A stretch of DNA of 10,067 nucleotides from an uncultured Lachnospiraceae bacterium (lineage in GTDB: Bacteria > Bacillota > Clostridia > Lachnospirales > Lachnospiraceae), in the NCBI GenBank assembly GCA_900313265.1, contig OMRN01000028.1:1-10067 (forward strand). Reading direction: 5' to 3'. The notes beneath the pieces were generated by a model. It was not told the DNA's origin. It did not search any database and saw only the letters and a list, made by a program, of their open reading frames with translations. Both the position numbers and the translations under genes were made by a program. This document shows, one piece after another, positions 1 to 6,117 of this stretch; positions within the stretch are counted from its first letter, which is position 1; every line of letters starts with the position of its first letter.

Positions 1-108
1 CGTAATGTGGCGGTAAAAGCAATCTGCGATGCCGGTTTTCATCTTCGGGTTTCCTTTGATACTCCGATTATGTTCTTTGCCTGTCTGATCGGAAAGATTT
101 TTATGTAG
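1..108 (+). CDS. C-terminal end of an unrecognised protein (partial)
   Basis: Frame 1 is open from the window edge to a TAG stop at 106-108, giving the last 35 residues of a protein. The tail has a mixed basic/polar part followed by a hydrophobic stretch (PIMFFACLIGKIFM), which could be a final membrane segment or a buried strand. The stop is only 25 bases before the ATG of the next gene in the same direction, so the two could be co-transcribed. I do not recognise the family from so short a tail. That it is a gene at all is supported only by the open frame, its position and the lack of a competing frame. Confidence 0.5.
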   Translation, partial: RNVAVKAICDAGFHLRVSFDTPIMFFACLIGKIFM

Positions 109-116
109 TATTATTC

Positions 117-124
117 GGGGGGGG
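117..124 (+). promoter_or_regulatory. Poly-G ribosome binding site of the beta-CASP gene
   Basis: Eight consecutive G residues end 9 bases before the ATG at 134 and are the only purine-rich candidate for a Shine-Dalgarno site. GGGGG can pair with the CCUCC anti-SD core through one G-U pair. An earlier ATG at 129 is followed almost at once by TGA, so it is not the start. A homopolymer in this position is unusual compared with the AGGAGG-like sites elsewhere in the window. Confidence 0.55.
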
Positions 125-133
125 TAGAATGCG

Positions 134-1738
134 ATGAAACTTACATTTGTGGGCGCCGATCATGAGGTGACCGGCAGCTGTCATTGTATTCAGGTCGGCA
201 ATAAAAGAATCCTTGTGGATTACGGAATGGAGCAGGGAATAAATGTTTTTGAAAATGCTCCGCTTCCTTTTGATGAAGCCATGATTGATTATGTGTTTTT
301 AACGCATGCTCATATCGATCATTCCGGAATGCTGCCGCTTTTATATGCCAGAGGATTTCGAGGAAGAGTCATTATGACGGATGCCACGGCGGACCTTTGC
401 TCTATCATGCTTCGCGACTGTGCACACATCCAGATGCAGGAGGCGGAATGGAAACAGCGCAAGATGAAGCGCGGTGCCAATATGGACTATTCGGAACCCA
501 TCTATACCATGGAAGACGCCGACGGCGTTATTCGTCTGATTTTGCCCTATCCCTATGATACGAAATTCACACTGTGCGATGAAATATCGTTTCGTTTTAC
601 CGATATTGGGCATCTGCTCGGTTCGGCCAGTATTGAACTTTGGCTTAAGGAAAAAGGAGAGGAGAGAAAAATTGTCTTTTCCGGTGATATCGGGAACAAG
701 AAACAGCCGCTTTTGCGCGATCCCCTATATACGAAAGATGCCGATTACGTGGTCATGGAATCCACTTACGGAAACCGTCTTCATGAGACGCTCCGGGTCG
801 ATTATGTGGCTGAACTGAGTAAAATTTTAAAAGAAACTTTTGACCGGGGCGGCAACGTGGTCATTCCCTCCTTTGCGGTCGGCAGAACACAGGAAATGCT
901 GTATTTCCTTCGAAAAATCAAACACGACCATCTGGTGCCGGGCTGGGATAATTTCGATGTATATGTGGACTCTCCGTTAGCGGTTGAGGCGACGGGGATT
1001 TTCCAGAAAAATATTTCCGAATGCTACGACGAAGAAGCAATGGAACTGGTTCGTCAGGGAATTAACCCGCTTACTTTCCCGGGTCTTCAGCTTTCCATTA
1101 CGACCGATGAATCGAAGGCCATCAATTTCGATGAGACACCGAAAGTCATTCTTTCCGCATCCGGCATGTGCGAGGCCGGACGTATCCGCCATCATTTAAA
1201 ACACAATCTGTGGCGGGAGGAATGTACGATTCTCTTTGTCGGCTATCAGGCAATCGGAACCCTGGGGCGTGCGCTGGTAGACGGCGTGGATACGGTGAAA
1301 CTCTTCGGTGAAGTCATTGATGTTCATGCACAGATTAAGGTTTTGGCCGGCATCAGCGGACATGCGGATAAGGACGGATTAACCGAGTGGGTGAATGCGT
1401 TTGAAAAACAGCCGGAGAGAGTATTCCTGGTTCACGGCGAAGATGAGACGATTAAGTCTTTTTGCAATTATCTGCATGATGAGTACGGACATAATACATA
1501 CGCTCCGTACAGCGGAACGGAATTCGACCTTATAAAGGATGAATTCATTTATGAAGCGGAGCCGGTTCCCGTAAAGAAAAAGGAAGGTGTCAAACGAGTT
1601 TCCGAAGTCTTTGCAAGACTGCTCGCTGCAGGAAACCGCCTGCTTGTGGTTATTGCGCATAACGAAGGCGGAACCAATAAAGACCTGGCGAAGTTTGCGG
1701 ATCAGATTAATTCGCTTTGTGATAAGTGGGACAGATAA
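134..1738 (+). CDS. Beta-CASP metallo-beta-lactamase, RNase/mRNA-processing type (MBL fold, RMMBL)
   Basis: This is a zinc-dependent hydrolase of the CPSF73/YSH1-like (COG1236) branch, whose studied members cut RNA as endo- or exonucleases in the cytoplasm. The metallo-beta-lactamase core is at the N-terminus: D29 in VDYGMEQG, the HxHxDH metal motif H58-A-H60-I-D62-H63, H160 in DIGHLLGS, and D185 in SGDIGN. Beta-CASP motif A is E209 in MESTYG. The CASP region includes SFAVGRTQEML and SASGMCEAGRIRHH. Motif B is H410 in SGHAD and motif C is H434 in VHGE. All catalytic positions are present, so the enzyme should be active. About 65 residues after RMMBL are lysine-rich and then helical, with no motif I recognise. 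It lies 25 bases after an upstream gene and is followed by two hairpins. The exact RNA substrate cannot be read from sequence; it is not a canonical RNase J. Confidence 0.9.
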   Translation: MKLTFVGADHEVTGSCHCIQVGNKRILVDYGMEQGINVFENAPLPFDEAMIDYVFLTHAHIDHSGMLPLLYARGFRGRVIMTDATADLCSIMLRDCAHIQMQEAEWKQRKMKRGANMDYSEPIYTMEDADGVIRLILPYPYDTKFTLCDEISFRFTDIGHLLGSASIELWLKEKGEERKIVFSGDIGNKKQPLLRDPLYTKDADYVVMESTYGNRLHETLRVDYVAELSKILKETFDRGGNVVIPSFAVGRTQEMLYFLRKIKHDHLVPGWDNFDVYVDSPLAVEATGIFQKNISECYDEEAMELVRQGINPLTFPGLQLSITTDESKAINFDETPKVILSASGMCEAGRIRHHLKHNLWREECTILFVGYQAIGTLGRALVDGVDTVKLFGEVIDVHAQIKVLAGISGHADKDGLTEWVNAFEKQPERVFLVHGEDETIKSFCNYLHDEYGHNTYAPYSGTEFDLIKDEFIYEAEPVPVKKKEGVKRVSEVFARLLAAGNRLLVVIAHNEGGTNKDLAKFADQINSLCDKWDR

Positions 1739-1760
1739 GATTGCTGAAAGCAATCTTATC
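1734..1760 (+). terminator. Perfect 12-bp hairpin overlapping the beta-CASP gene stop codon
   Basis: Arms 1734-1745 (GATAAGATTGCT) and 1749-1760 are perfect inverted repeats with a 3-base loop. The TAA stop (1736-1738) is inside the left arm. No U-tract follows on either strand, so this is not a textbook intrinsic terminator. It may still block RNA 3' decay or act with the next hairpin in the convergent gap. Confidence 0.5.
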
Positions 1761-1766
1761 TTAGGC

Positions 1767-1794
1767 AACAACTCACTGAAAAACGTGAGTTGTT
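1767..1794. terminator. 10-bp hairpin in the convergent intergenic gap
   Basis: AACAACTCAC (1767-1776) pairs perfectly with GTGAGTTGTT (1785-1794) around an 8-base loop that is A-rich on the plus strand. It lies between the stops of two convergent genes (1738 on plus, 1803 on minus). No clear T-run follows on either strand, so a bidirectional terminator role is inferred mainly from position and stem strength. Confidence 0.45.
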
Positions 1795-1802
1795 CCGGTA
1801 GA

Positions 1803-2567
1803 TTACTTCTTCTGCTGATATACCGGGTCGGCGGGATGGCCGCCCTTTAATTTCTGCATGCCGCGCTGGATGGCATCCTTGGAGGTTTTCCAGTCGGCAT
1901 TTGCATTTCTGTGATCGAATTTTTCAATCATCCAGTTCACGTCCTCCTGGAGGCGTTCCATATTGGATCTCATGAGAGGGAAGATAACGGCAAAAAGTTC
2001 TTCCTTCTCTTTTTCGTTTAATTTGTTTTCGGCCGCTTCGCACAGATCACCGAAATGAGCGATGCAAAAACCTTTGGAATTTTTGATTTTCTCACGGAAT
2101 TCGGGGTCGTTCTTCCAAAGATAAATGAAGGTGTCGAGATAGCGTGCGTAGGTCTCCTTAAACTGGTTACAGATATAGCAGGAGTCCGTTTTTTCTTTCA
2201 CCCATGCGGCAACGGAATTGCGCATGCCGCCGTCTGCGGGTTTCTTTGCAAAAATCGAAGGCTTTGCGCCGGGCTTATAGGAGTCCATGACTTTGTCCAT
2301 CTGACGGCGCATCTCCATATAGTGGGTTTTTAACATCCAGGCATTGCCGAGCGTGTTGCCGTAGTCAAACATTTTCTTATAATGTGCGCGGCAGAATCCT
2401 TCTTTGTCAGTGATGTCGCGGATTTCGCTGACCATGTAAGAAGAACCGGATCCCAGACAGAAATCCAAAAGGCCCTGCTCCACCTCACGTTCCACAAAGC
2501 AGAACGGACATTCATCATTTGCATTTACCGCATCATTTAAGGGAATGGTGTAGAGTTTTTCTTTCAT
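1803..2567 (-). CDS. DUF6062-like protein with two CxxC...CxxH modules
   Basis: A 254-residue soluble protein with no signal peptide or membrane helix. Two similar metal-site-like modules are visible: C20-P-F-C23 with C59-R-A-H62 (in GFCRAH), and C130-Y-I-C133 with C168-I-A-H171 (in GFCIAH). The spacing between CxxC and CxxH is nearly the same in both, which suggests an internal duplication with each half binding zinc or another metal. The C-terminal third is helical and charged. I recognise it as resembling DUF6062, common in Lachnospiraceae, with no known function. The open frame runs upstream to an ATG at 2657, but that extension is translated from a repeat. The ATG at 2567 has an AAAGGAT site about 7 bases before it, so I chose it. 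It follows murI by 94 bases in the same direction and may share its transcript. Confidence 0.85.
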   Translation of the reverse strand: MKEKLYTIPLNDAVNANDECPFCFVEREVEQGLLDFCLGSGSSYMVSEIRDITDKEGFCRAHYKKMFDYGNTLGNAWMLKTHYMEMRRQMDKVMDSYKPGAKPSIFAKKPADGGMRNSVAAWVKEKTDSCYICNQFKETYARYLDTFIYLWKNDPEFREKIKNSKGFCIAHFGDLCEAAENKLNEKEKEELFAVIFPLMRSNMERLQEDVNWMIEKFDHRNANADWKTSKDAIQRGMQKLKGGHPADPVYQQKK

Positions 2568-2598
2568 GGCGTAATCCTTTCGTGTTAATCTTCCTTGG

Positions 2599-2665
2599 GT
2601 GACAGGCACTTTCGGTTTAAAAGTGCCTGGCACTTTTGCCCTCAAAGTGACAGGCACCCTGTCAC
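2599..2665. repeat. 24-bp-period tandem repeat with internal palindromes (REP-like)
   Basis: Three units start at 2599, 2623 and 2647, exactly 24 bases apart. Each begins GTGNCNGGCAC; units 1 and 2 agree at 17 of 24 positions, and unit 3 repeats the first 11 bases of unit 1 exactly. Bases 2619-2637 form a 9-bp perfect inverted repeat around one base (AAAAGTGCC-T-GGCACTTTT). Bases 2647-2665 form GTGACAG-GCACC-CTGTCAC with a 5-base loop. The array fills most of the gap between murI and the DUF6062-like gene and supplies the murI stop codon (2662-2664). Similar GTGCCTGGCAC/GTGACAGGCAC sequences are, from memory, dispersed in other bacterial genomes, so a REP/BIME-type element is likely. It could also act as a weak terminator or attenuator on the minus strand. 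Confidence 0.75.
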
Positions 2666-3480
2666 AGTTCCGGCAGATTCAAAAGTGCATAACTTTTATC
2701 GACCATATCCGGGTCGGAAGAGGAATTGATGATTTCGACATGTTCCCTTATCCTCTCCGGGGTCAGTTCGGCTTCCGTTTCCGATGAATCTTTTAAAAGA
2801 TCCTTTTCGGCAAGCCTTCTTTTTAATTCGCGGGCCGTGCCGAAACTTCCGTCAATTAAGGCAATATTGTCATTTTGCAGGAACTGTCGCAGATTGTTTT
2901 TAAGGAACGGATAGTGTGTGCAGCCGAGAACAATGCTCTCGGTATTGTCAGTAAGAAACGGTTTTAAGTGTTTGGTAAAATAGACATTCAGTAAATCCTG
3001 ATCGAAAAATGAATTCTCCACGAATCCGACCAGACCGTCGCAGGGAACGCAGACGATGTCATGTCCTTCGCCGTAGAGGTCCAAAAGATGGCGGAATTTC
3101 TCAAGCTTGATGGTCATCGGGGTTGCCATAACCAGAATTCGTCCGCCTTTGCTTTGCTCGATGGCCGGTTTGATGGCCGGTTCGATTCCGACTAAAGGAA
3201 GATCCGGATACATAATACGAAGCTCTTTTACCGCAGCGGACGTGGCCGTATTACAGGCAATGGCCATGCCTTTGATTCCGCGGTCAAGCAGATAGTCCAC
3301 CACGTGAAAAGTAAGCCTGCGGATTTCCTCGCGTGGCTTGGTTCCGTAAGGGACGTTTGCGGAATCCCCGTAGTATATGAAGTTTTCGTCCGGCATCAGT
3401 TTCACGGCTTCGCGAAGGACGCTCAGTCCTCCGAGACCCGAATCCATAAAACCGATGGGCATGTCTTTTCTTAATTCCAT
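2662..3480 (-). CDS. murI: Glutamate racemase
   Basis: This cytoplasmic enzyme interconverts L- and D-glutamate without a cofactor, supplying D-Glu for peptidoglycan. Two-base catalysis uses the cysteines C76 (ACNTATSAA) and C187 (GCTHYPF), both present, along with the N-terminal DSGLGGLSVL motif (D13), YYGDSANVPYG and GIEPAIKPA. The length (272 aa) is normal for the family. One small difference is MDSG where FDSG is usual. The first ATG (3480) has only a weak upstream site; an internal ATG at 3462 (MPIGFMDSG) is also possible and would fit the family N-terminus. The TGA stop lies inside the repeat at 2599-2665. The gene sits between an unknown membrane protein (105 bases upstream) and the DUF6062-like gene. 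I found no convincing promoter just before it, so transcription from 4463-4491 through the group is plausible. Confidence 0.95.
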   Translation of the reverse strand: MELRKDMPIGFMDSGLGGLSVLREAVKLMPDENFIYYGDSANVPYGTKPREEIRRLTFHVVDYLLDRGIKGMAIACNTATSAAVKELRIMYPDLPLVGIEPAIKPAIEQSKGGRILVMATPMTIKLEKFRHLLDLYGEGHDIVCVPCDGLVGFVENSFFDQDLLNVYFTKHLKPFLTDNTESIVLGCTHYPFLKNNLRQFLQNDNIALIDGSFGTARELKRRLAEKDLLKDSSETEAELTPERIREHVEIINSSSDPDMVDKSYALLNLPEL

Positions 3481-3585
3481 GAAGATAAATCTGTTTCTGT
3501 TTTGCTGTTTTTATTTCTTATTGGAAGTTATAAGCACTTAACACCAAATGTTTATTTTCGACGGATAATGATTCATTTTAAATGT

Positions 3586-4434
3586 TTAATTCATACATGC
3601 CGGATAATCAAAAAGATATTCGATAAAATCCGCAGCGGTATCCAGTCTCGGACTGTAGGAAGATACAATTGCAACCACCGGGTTAATGCCCAGGCTTTCC
3701 GGATAAAGTCCGGTTTCGGCCATGCGTGCGGCATCGCCGGCATAAATTCCGATGGCAAATTTTTCTCCGGCATCATCCGTATAATAATAAATCAGGTCAT
3801 TTTCAAGAAGATACTGATAAAAGTCTTCCGGTAAATAGTGATCGATGGTATCCGCATAGAACCCGCTCGGGACATAATAATCGATTAAATGCGAGGGCCC
3901 GAGTAAAATATCCACATCCCCGTCCAGCCCGGTAGCGGTTAAGTTTAAGTCCAGTGCCACATCGAGATTGCCGGCTTTTTCCGGATCAATGGCATAATCC
4001 GTATTGATTTCCGCCTGCGTTTTTGTTAAGTCAAATTGTTCTTTCTTACAGAAATCCGCCAAAAATAAATCAACCGGCTTCTCCTCCGAAGAGGTTACTT
4101 CGCTGACATAGAAACTGTTGAGTGCGTAGGCGGAAAATGCATAGGGCTTCGGTTTAAATACCGTATAATGCAAAACAAGATATCCTGCAAAAATCAATAC
4201 CCCCAGAATGACAAAGAAAGGAACTTTGTAGTAAGTCCAGAAATGCTCCATTCTTTTTTTAAACGGAAGATTTGCGGCTTTGGCATTCTGCGTGCGGATA
4301 ATGTCCTTTACGGAGTTCGCTTCCGGATGTGCTTCAAGGACACAGATTTCATCCGTTTCTTCTTCCGTTTGTTCCGGATTTTCCGTCCGGATATTGTTTT
4401 TATAATCTTCTTTCTTTTGTGTTATGTCTGACAT
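3586..4434 (-). CDS. Single-pass membrane protein with an external solute-binding-like domain, function unknown
   Basis: A 282-aa protein I cannot assign to a named family. Residues 1-70 are acidic and hydrophilic and end in a basic patch (FKKRMEH). Residues about 71-93 form one hydrophobic helix (VPFFVILGVLIFAGYLVLHY). The positive-inside rule then puts the N-terminus in the cytoplasm and residues 94-282 outside. The outer part has features that remind me of extracellular solute-binding proteins: a DVDILLGPSHLIDYY segment, an aromatic, Asp-rich middle, and a C-terminal segment ending TAADFIEYLFDYP. This resemblance is by eye only. No permease or ATPase gene is adjacent. The ATG at 4434 has an AGGAA site 7-8 bases upstream and a good promoter at 4463-4491. 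It is first in a minus-strand group with murI. Confidence 0.75.
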   Translation of the reverse strand: MSDITQKKEDYKNNIRTENPEQTEEETDEICVLEAHPEANSVKDIIRTQNAKAANLPFKKRMEHFWTYYKVPFFVILGVLIFAGYLVLHYTVFKPKPYAFSAYALNSFYVSEVTSSEEKPVDLFLADFCKKEQFDLTKTQAEINTDYAIDPEKAGNLDVALDLNLTATGLDGDVDILLGPSHLIDYYVPSGFYADTIDHYLPEDFYQYLLENDLIYYYTDDAGEKFAIGIYAGDAARMAETGLYPESLGINPVVAIVSSYSPRLDTAADFIEYLFDYPACMN

Positions 4435-4462
4435 TTCTTATTCCTGCTTTTTTACTTATCCC

Positions 4463-4491
4463 ATTATCATACTTTTTTCTGATATGGTCAA
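4463..4491 (-). promoter_or_regulatory. Sigma-A-type promoter for the 3586-4434 membrane protein gene (and perhaps murI)
   Basis: On the minus strand, TTGACC (4491-4486, 5 of 6 to consensus) and GATAAT (4468-4463, 5 of 6) are separated by exactly 17 bases. The expected start near 4456 leaves a leader of about 22 bases before the ATG at 4434. It is back to back with the uracil permease promoter, with the two -35 boxes 10 bases apart. Confidence 0.7.
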
Positions 4492-4501
4492 GCAAGGACA
4501 A

Positions 4502-4530
4502 TTTACACCGGGCGCATTTTGTGATACTAT
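4502..4530 (+). promoter_or_regulatory. Sigma-A-type promoter for the uracil permease gene
   Basis: TTTACA (4502-4507, 5 of 6) and TACTAT (4525-4530, 4 of 6) are 17 bases apart, with an extended -10 TGA just before the second box. The expected start is around 4536-4538, giving a leader of roughly 94 bases. Confidence 0.65.
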
Positions 4531-4536
4531 TTTCTG

Positions 4537-4630
4537 CGGGGAAAACAATTTTTGCCCGGGGTTTTCAAATCACGCATTCAGCGATGCGCTCCGGGGCAAA
4601 GCCAATTCGTTTACTTAGGAGGAATTCACA
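4537..4630 (+). promoter_or_regulatory. Structured 5' leader of the uracil permease gene
   Basis: TTTGCCC (4551-4557) pairs with GGGCAAA (4594-4600) and encloses a hairpin CGCAT (4573-4577) / ATGCG (4584-4588). A competing pairing is GAAAAC (4541-4546) with GTTTTC (4561-4566), whose loop contains the left arm of the first helix. CTCC (4589-4592) is also complementary to GGAG within the Shine-Dalgarno site AGGAGG (4617-4622). These alternatives would suit an attenuation or translation switch. The sequence does not match the purine riboswitch or PyrR-binding consensus that I know. There is no T-run, so control of translation is likelier than termination. The regulatory role is inference. Confidence 0.4.
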
Positions 4631-6025
4631 ATGAAACTAATCTATCAGGTGGATGACAAGCCGAAATTCGGTGCACTTGTTGTCTTTGCTATTCAGCAGC
4701 TTTTAGCCATCATGACGGCAACGCTGGTCGTTCCCATTATTATTAATACGAATGACGTTCTTGTTGAACAGTTCGGAGAAGGAGCAATCGGAATGAGTTC
4801 CGCTGCGGCATTATTCGGAGCCGGAGTCGGAACCCTTATTTATGTACTCTTTACGAAAAAGAAGAGTCCGGTATTCTTAGGCTCATCCTTTGCGTTTATC
4901 GGTTCCATGGTAGCGGCATTTGCGGGAGCGACAACCGTTGCGACCGGATATGTGGGACTGATTATCGGTGCGGTTGCCGCCGGCCTGGTATATGTTGTTA
5001 TTGCGGTAATCGTAAAACTTGTAGGTGTAAAATGGATCACCCGTCTGATGCCCGCGGTTGTAATCGGACCGACCGTTTCCATCATCGGACTCAGTCTTGC
5101 CGGAAATGCGGTAGGCGATATTTTAACCGGCGGAAAACCGGAGACGAATGTTTATGCGGCACTGTTCTGCGGTTTGATGTGCCTTTTCGTAACCATTCAG
5201 TGCTCGGTATACGGCAGAAAAATAGGAAAACTGATTCCGTTCATTTTCGGAATTATGGCCGGATATCTGTTTTCCTTTATTCTTACCTTTATTGCGGAAT
5301 TAAGCGGCATGGAGGAACTGGTGGTTCTTGACTTTACGCCCTTTGCGAATCTCGTGGACAACGGAGTTACAATCCATACGTTCTTCCAGGTTCCCGATTT
5401 TACGTTTATTAAGGCATTCGGCGGATTCGACGGTGTAAGTGCGGGATATATCGGAACCGTCCTTGCGGCATATATTCCGGTTGCCTTCGTTGTATTTGCG
5501 GAGCATATCGCAGATCATAAGAATATTTCTTCCATTATAGAAAAAGATCTTTTGGTAGACCCCGGTCTTCATCGCACGCTGCTCGGTGACGGTGTCGGAT
5601 CCATGGCCGGCGCGTTCTTCGGCGGATGCCCGAACACCACATACGGCGAGTCCATCGGCTGTGTGGCCATTACCAAGAATGCTTCGGTATGGACGATCAT
5701 TGCGGCAGCCATCGGTGCCATCCTGATTTCCTTCTTATCACCGTTTGTGGCTTTCGTAAATTCCATTCCGTCCTGCGTTATGGGCGGTGTATGTATGGCT
5801 CTTTACGGATTCATTGCCGTATCCGGTCTTAAGATGATTCAGAATGTGGACTTAAATAAGAACAAAAATCTCTTCGTTGTATCGGTCATTTTAATTGCCG
5901 GTATCGGCGGACTTTCCTTACAGTTCGGTAAGGTATCCATTACGTCCATTGCCTGCGCACTGATTCTCGGAATCATTACAAACCTGCTTTTAAAGAAGGG
6001 TCCCGAAGAGGATGTACCTTCATAA
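4631..6025 (+). CDS. uraA: Uracil permease, NCS2 (UraA/PyrP) family
   Basis: A nucleobase:cation symporter of the inner membrane that brings uracil into the cell for salvage. At 464 aa it has many hydrophobic helices consistent with the 14-helix NCS2 fold. Family marks seen: FAIQQLLAIMTATLVVP near the N-terminus, FLGSSFAFIGS, the substrate-site glutamate E291 in FAEHIADH, DLLVDPGLHRTLLGDG, and the second key motif PNTTYGESIG with E340. These match E. coli UraA (AEHVGH with E241, NTTYGE with E290) closely, including the DPGLHR segment, so uracil is more likely than xanthine. The His after the AEH motif is one residue further along than in E. coli. A strong AGGAGG site lies 8 bases before the ATG. 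It has its own promoter and a foldable leader. Confidence 0.92.
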   Translation: MKLIYQVDDKPKFGALVVFAIQQLLAIMTATLVVPIIINTNDVLVEQFGEGAIGMSSAAALFGAGVGTLIYVLFTKKKSPVFLGSSFAFIGSMVAAFAGATTVATGYVGLIIGAVAAGLVYVVIAVIVKLVGVKWITRLMPAVVIGPTVSIIGLSLAGNAVGDILTGGKPETNVYAALFCGLMCLFVTIQCSVYGRKIGKLIPFIFGIMAGYLFSFILTFIAELSGMEELVVLDFTPFANLVDNGVTIHTFFQVPDFTFIKAFGGFDGVSAGYIGTVLAAYIPVAFVVFAEHIADHKNISSIIEKDLLVDPGLHRTLLGDGVGSMAGAFFGGCPNTTYGESIGCVAITKNASVWTIIAAAIGAILISFLSPFVAFVNSIPSCVMGGVCMALYGFIAVSGLKMIQNVDLNKNKNLFVVSVILIAGIGGLSLQFGKVSITSIACALILGIITNLLLKKGPEEDVPS

Positions 6026-6034
6026 TTTTTTCTC

Positions 6035-6063
6035 TTGATTTTATTCGGTAAGTGTAATAGAAT
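6035..6063 (+). promoter_or_regulatory. Sigma-A-type promoter upstream of the DUF6106-like gene
   Basis: TTGATT (6035-6040, 4 of 6) and TAGAAT (6058-6063, 5 of 6) are separated by 17 bases, just after the uracil permease stop. The predicted start near 6070 leaves about 48 bases before the ATG at 6118. It could also drive guaB, for which I see no promoter of its own. Confidence 0.55.
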
Positions 6064-6117
6064 AGGGAAAATATTTATTATTTGGAATACTCTTATTCAA
6101 AGAAAGTGAGGTCTGCG

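Noticed and set aside
1379..1771. 130-aa minus-strand open frame at the end of the beta-CASP gene
   Set aside because: It lies opposite a gene with all its catalytic motifs and its start falls inside the intergenic hairpins.
2568..2657. N-terminal extension of the DUF6062-like protein starting at 2657
   Set aside because: The extra 30 residues are translated from the tandem repeat, while the ATG at 2567 has a proper ribosome binding site.
2681..2697. AAAAGT/ACTTTT inverted repeat near the repeat array
   Set aside because: It codes for the conserved end of MurI and is out of step with the 24-bp period; probably chance.
3481..3585. Promoter directly upstream of murI (TATAAC on the minus strand)
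   Set aside because: No matching -35 box at a 16-18 base distance; the region is simply AT-rich.
3502..3834. 110-aa plus-strand open frame
   Set aside because: It overlaps the well-supported minus-strand membrane protein gene, has no ribosome binding site and shows no protein-like composition.
4537..4630. Purine riboswitch or PyrR-binding site before the uracil permease gene
   Set aside because: I could not find the conserved loop bases of the purine aptamer or the PyrR-binding consensus; kept only as an unnamed structured leader.
5995..6030. Terminator at the end of the uracil permease gene (GAAGG/CCTTC with a T-run)
   Set aside because: Only a 5-bp stem with a loop of about 18 bases, largely inside the coding region; too weak to call.
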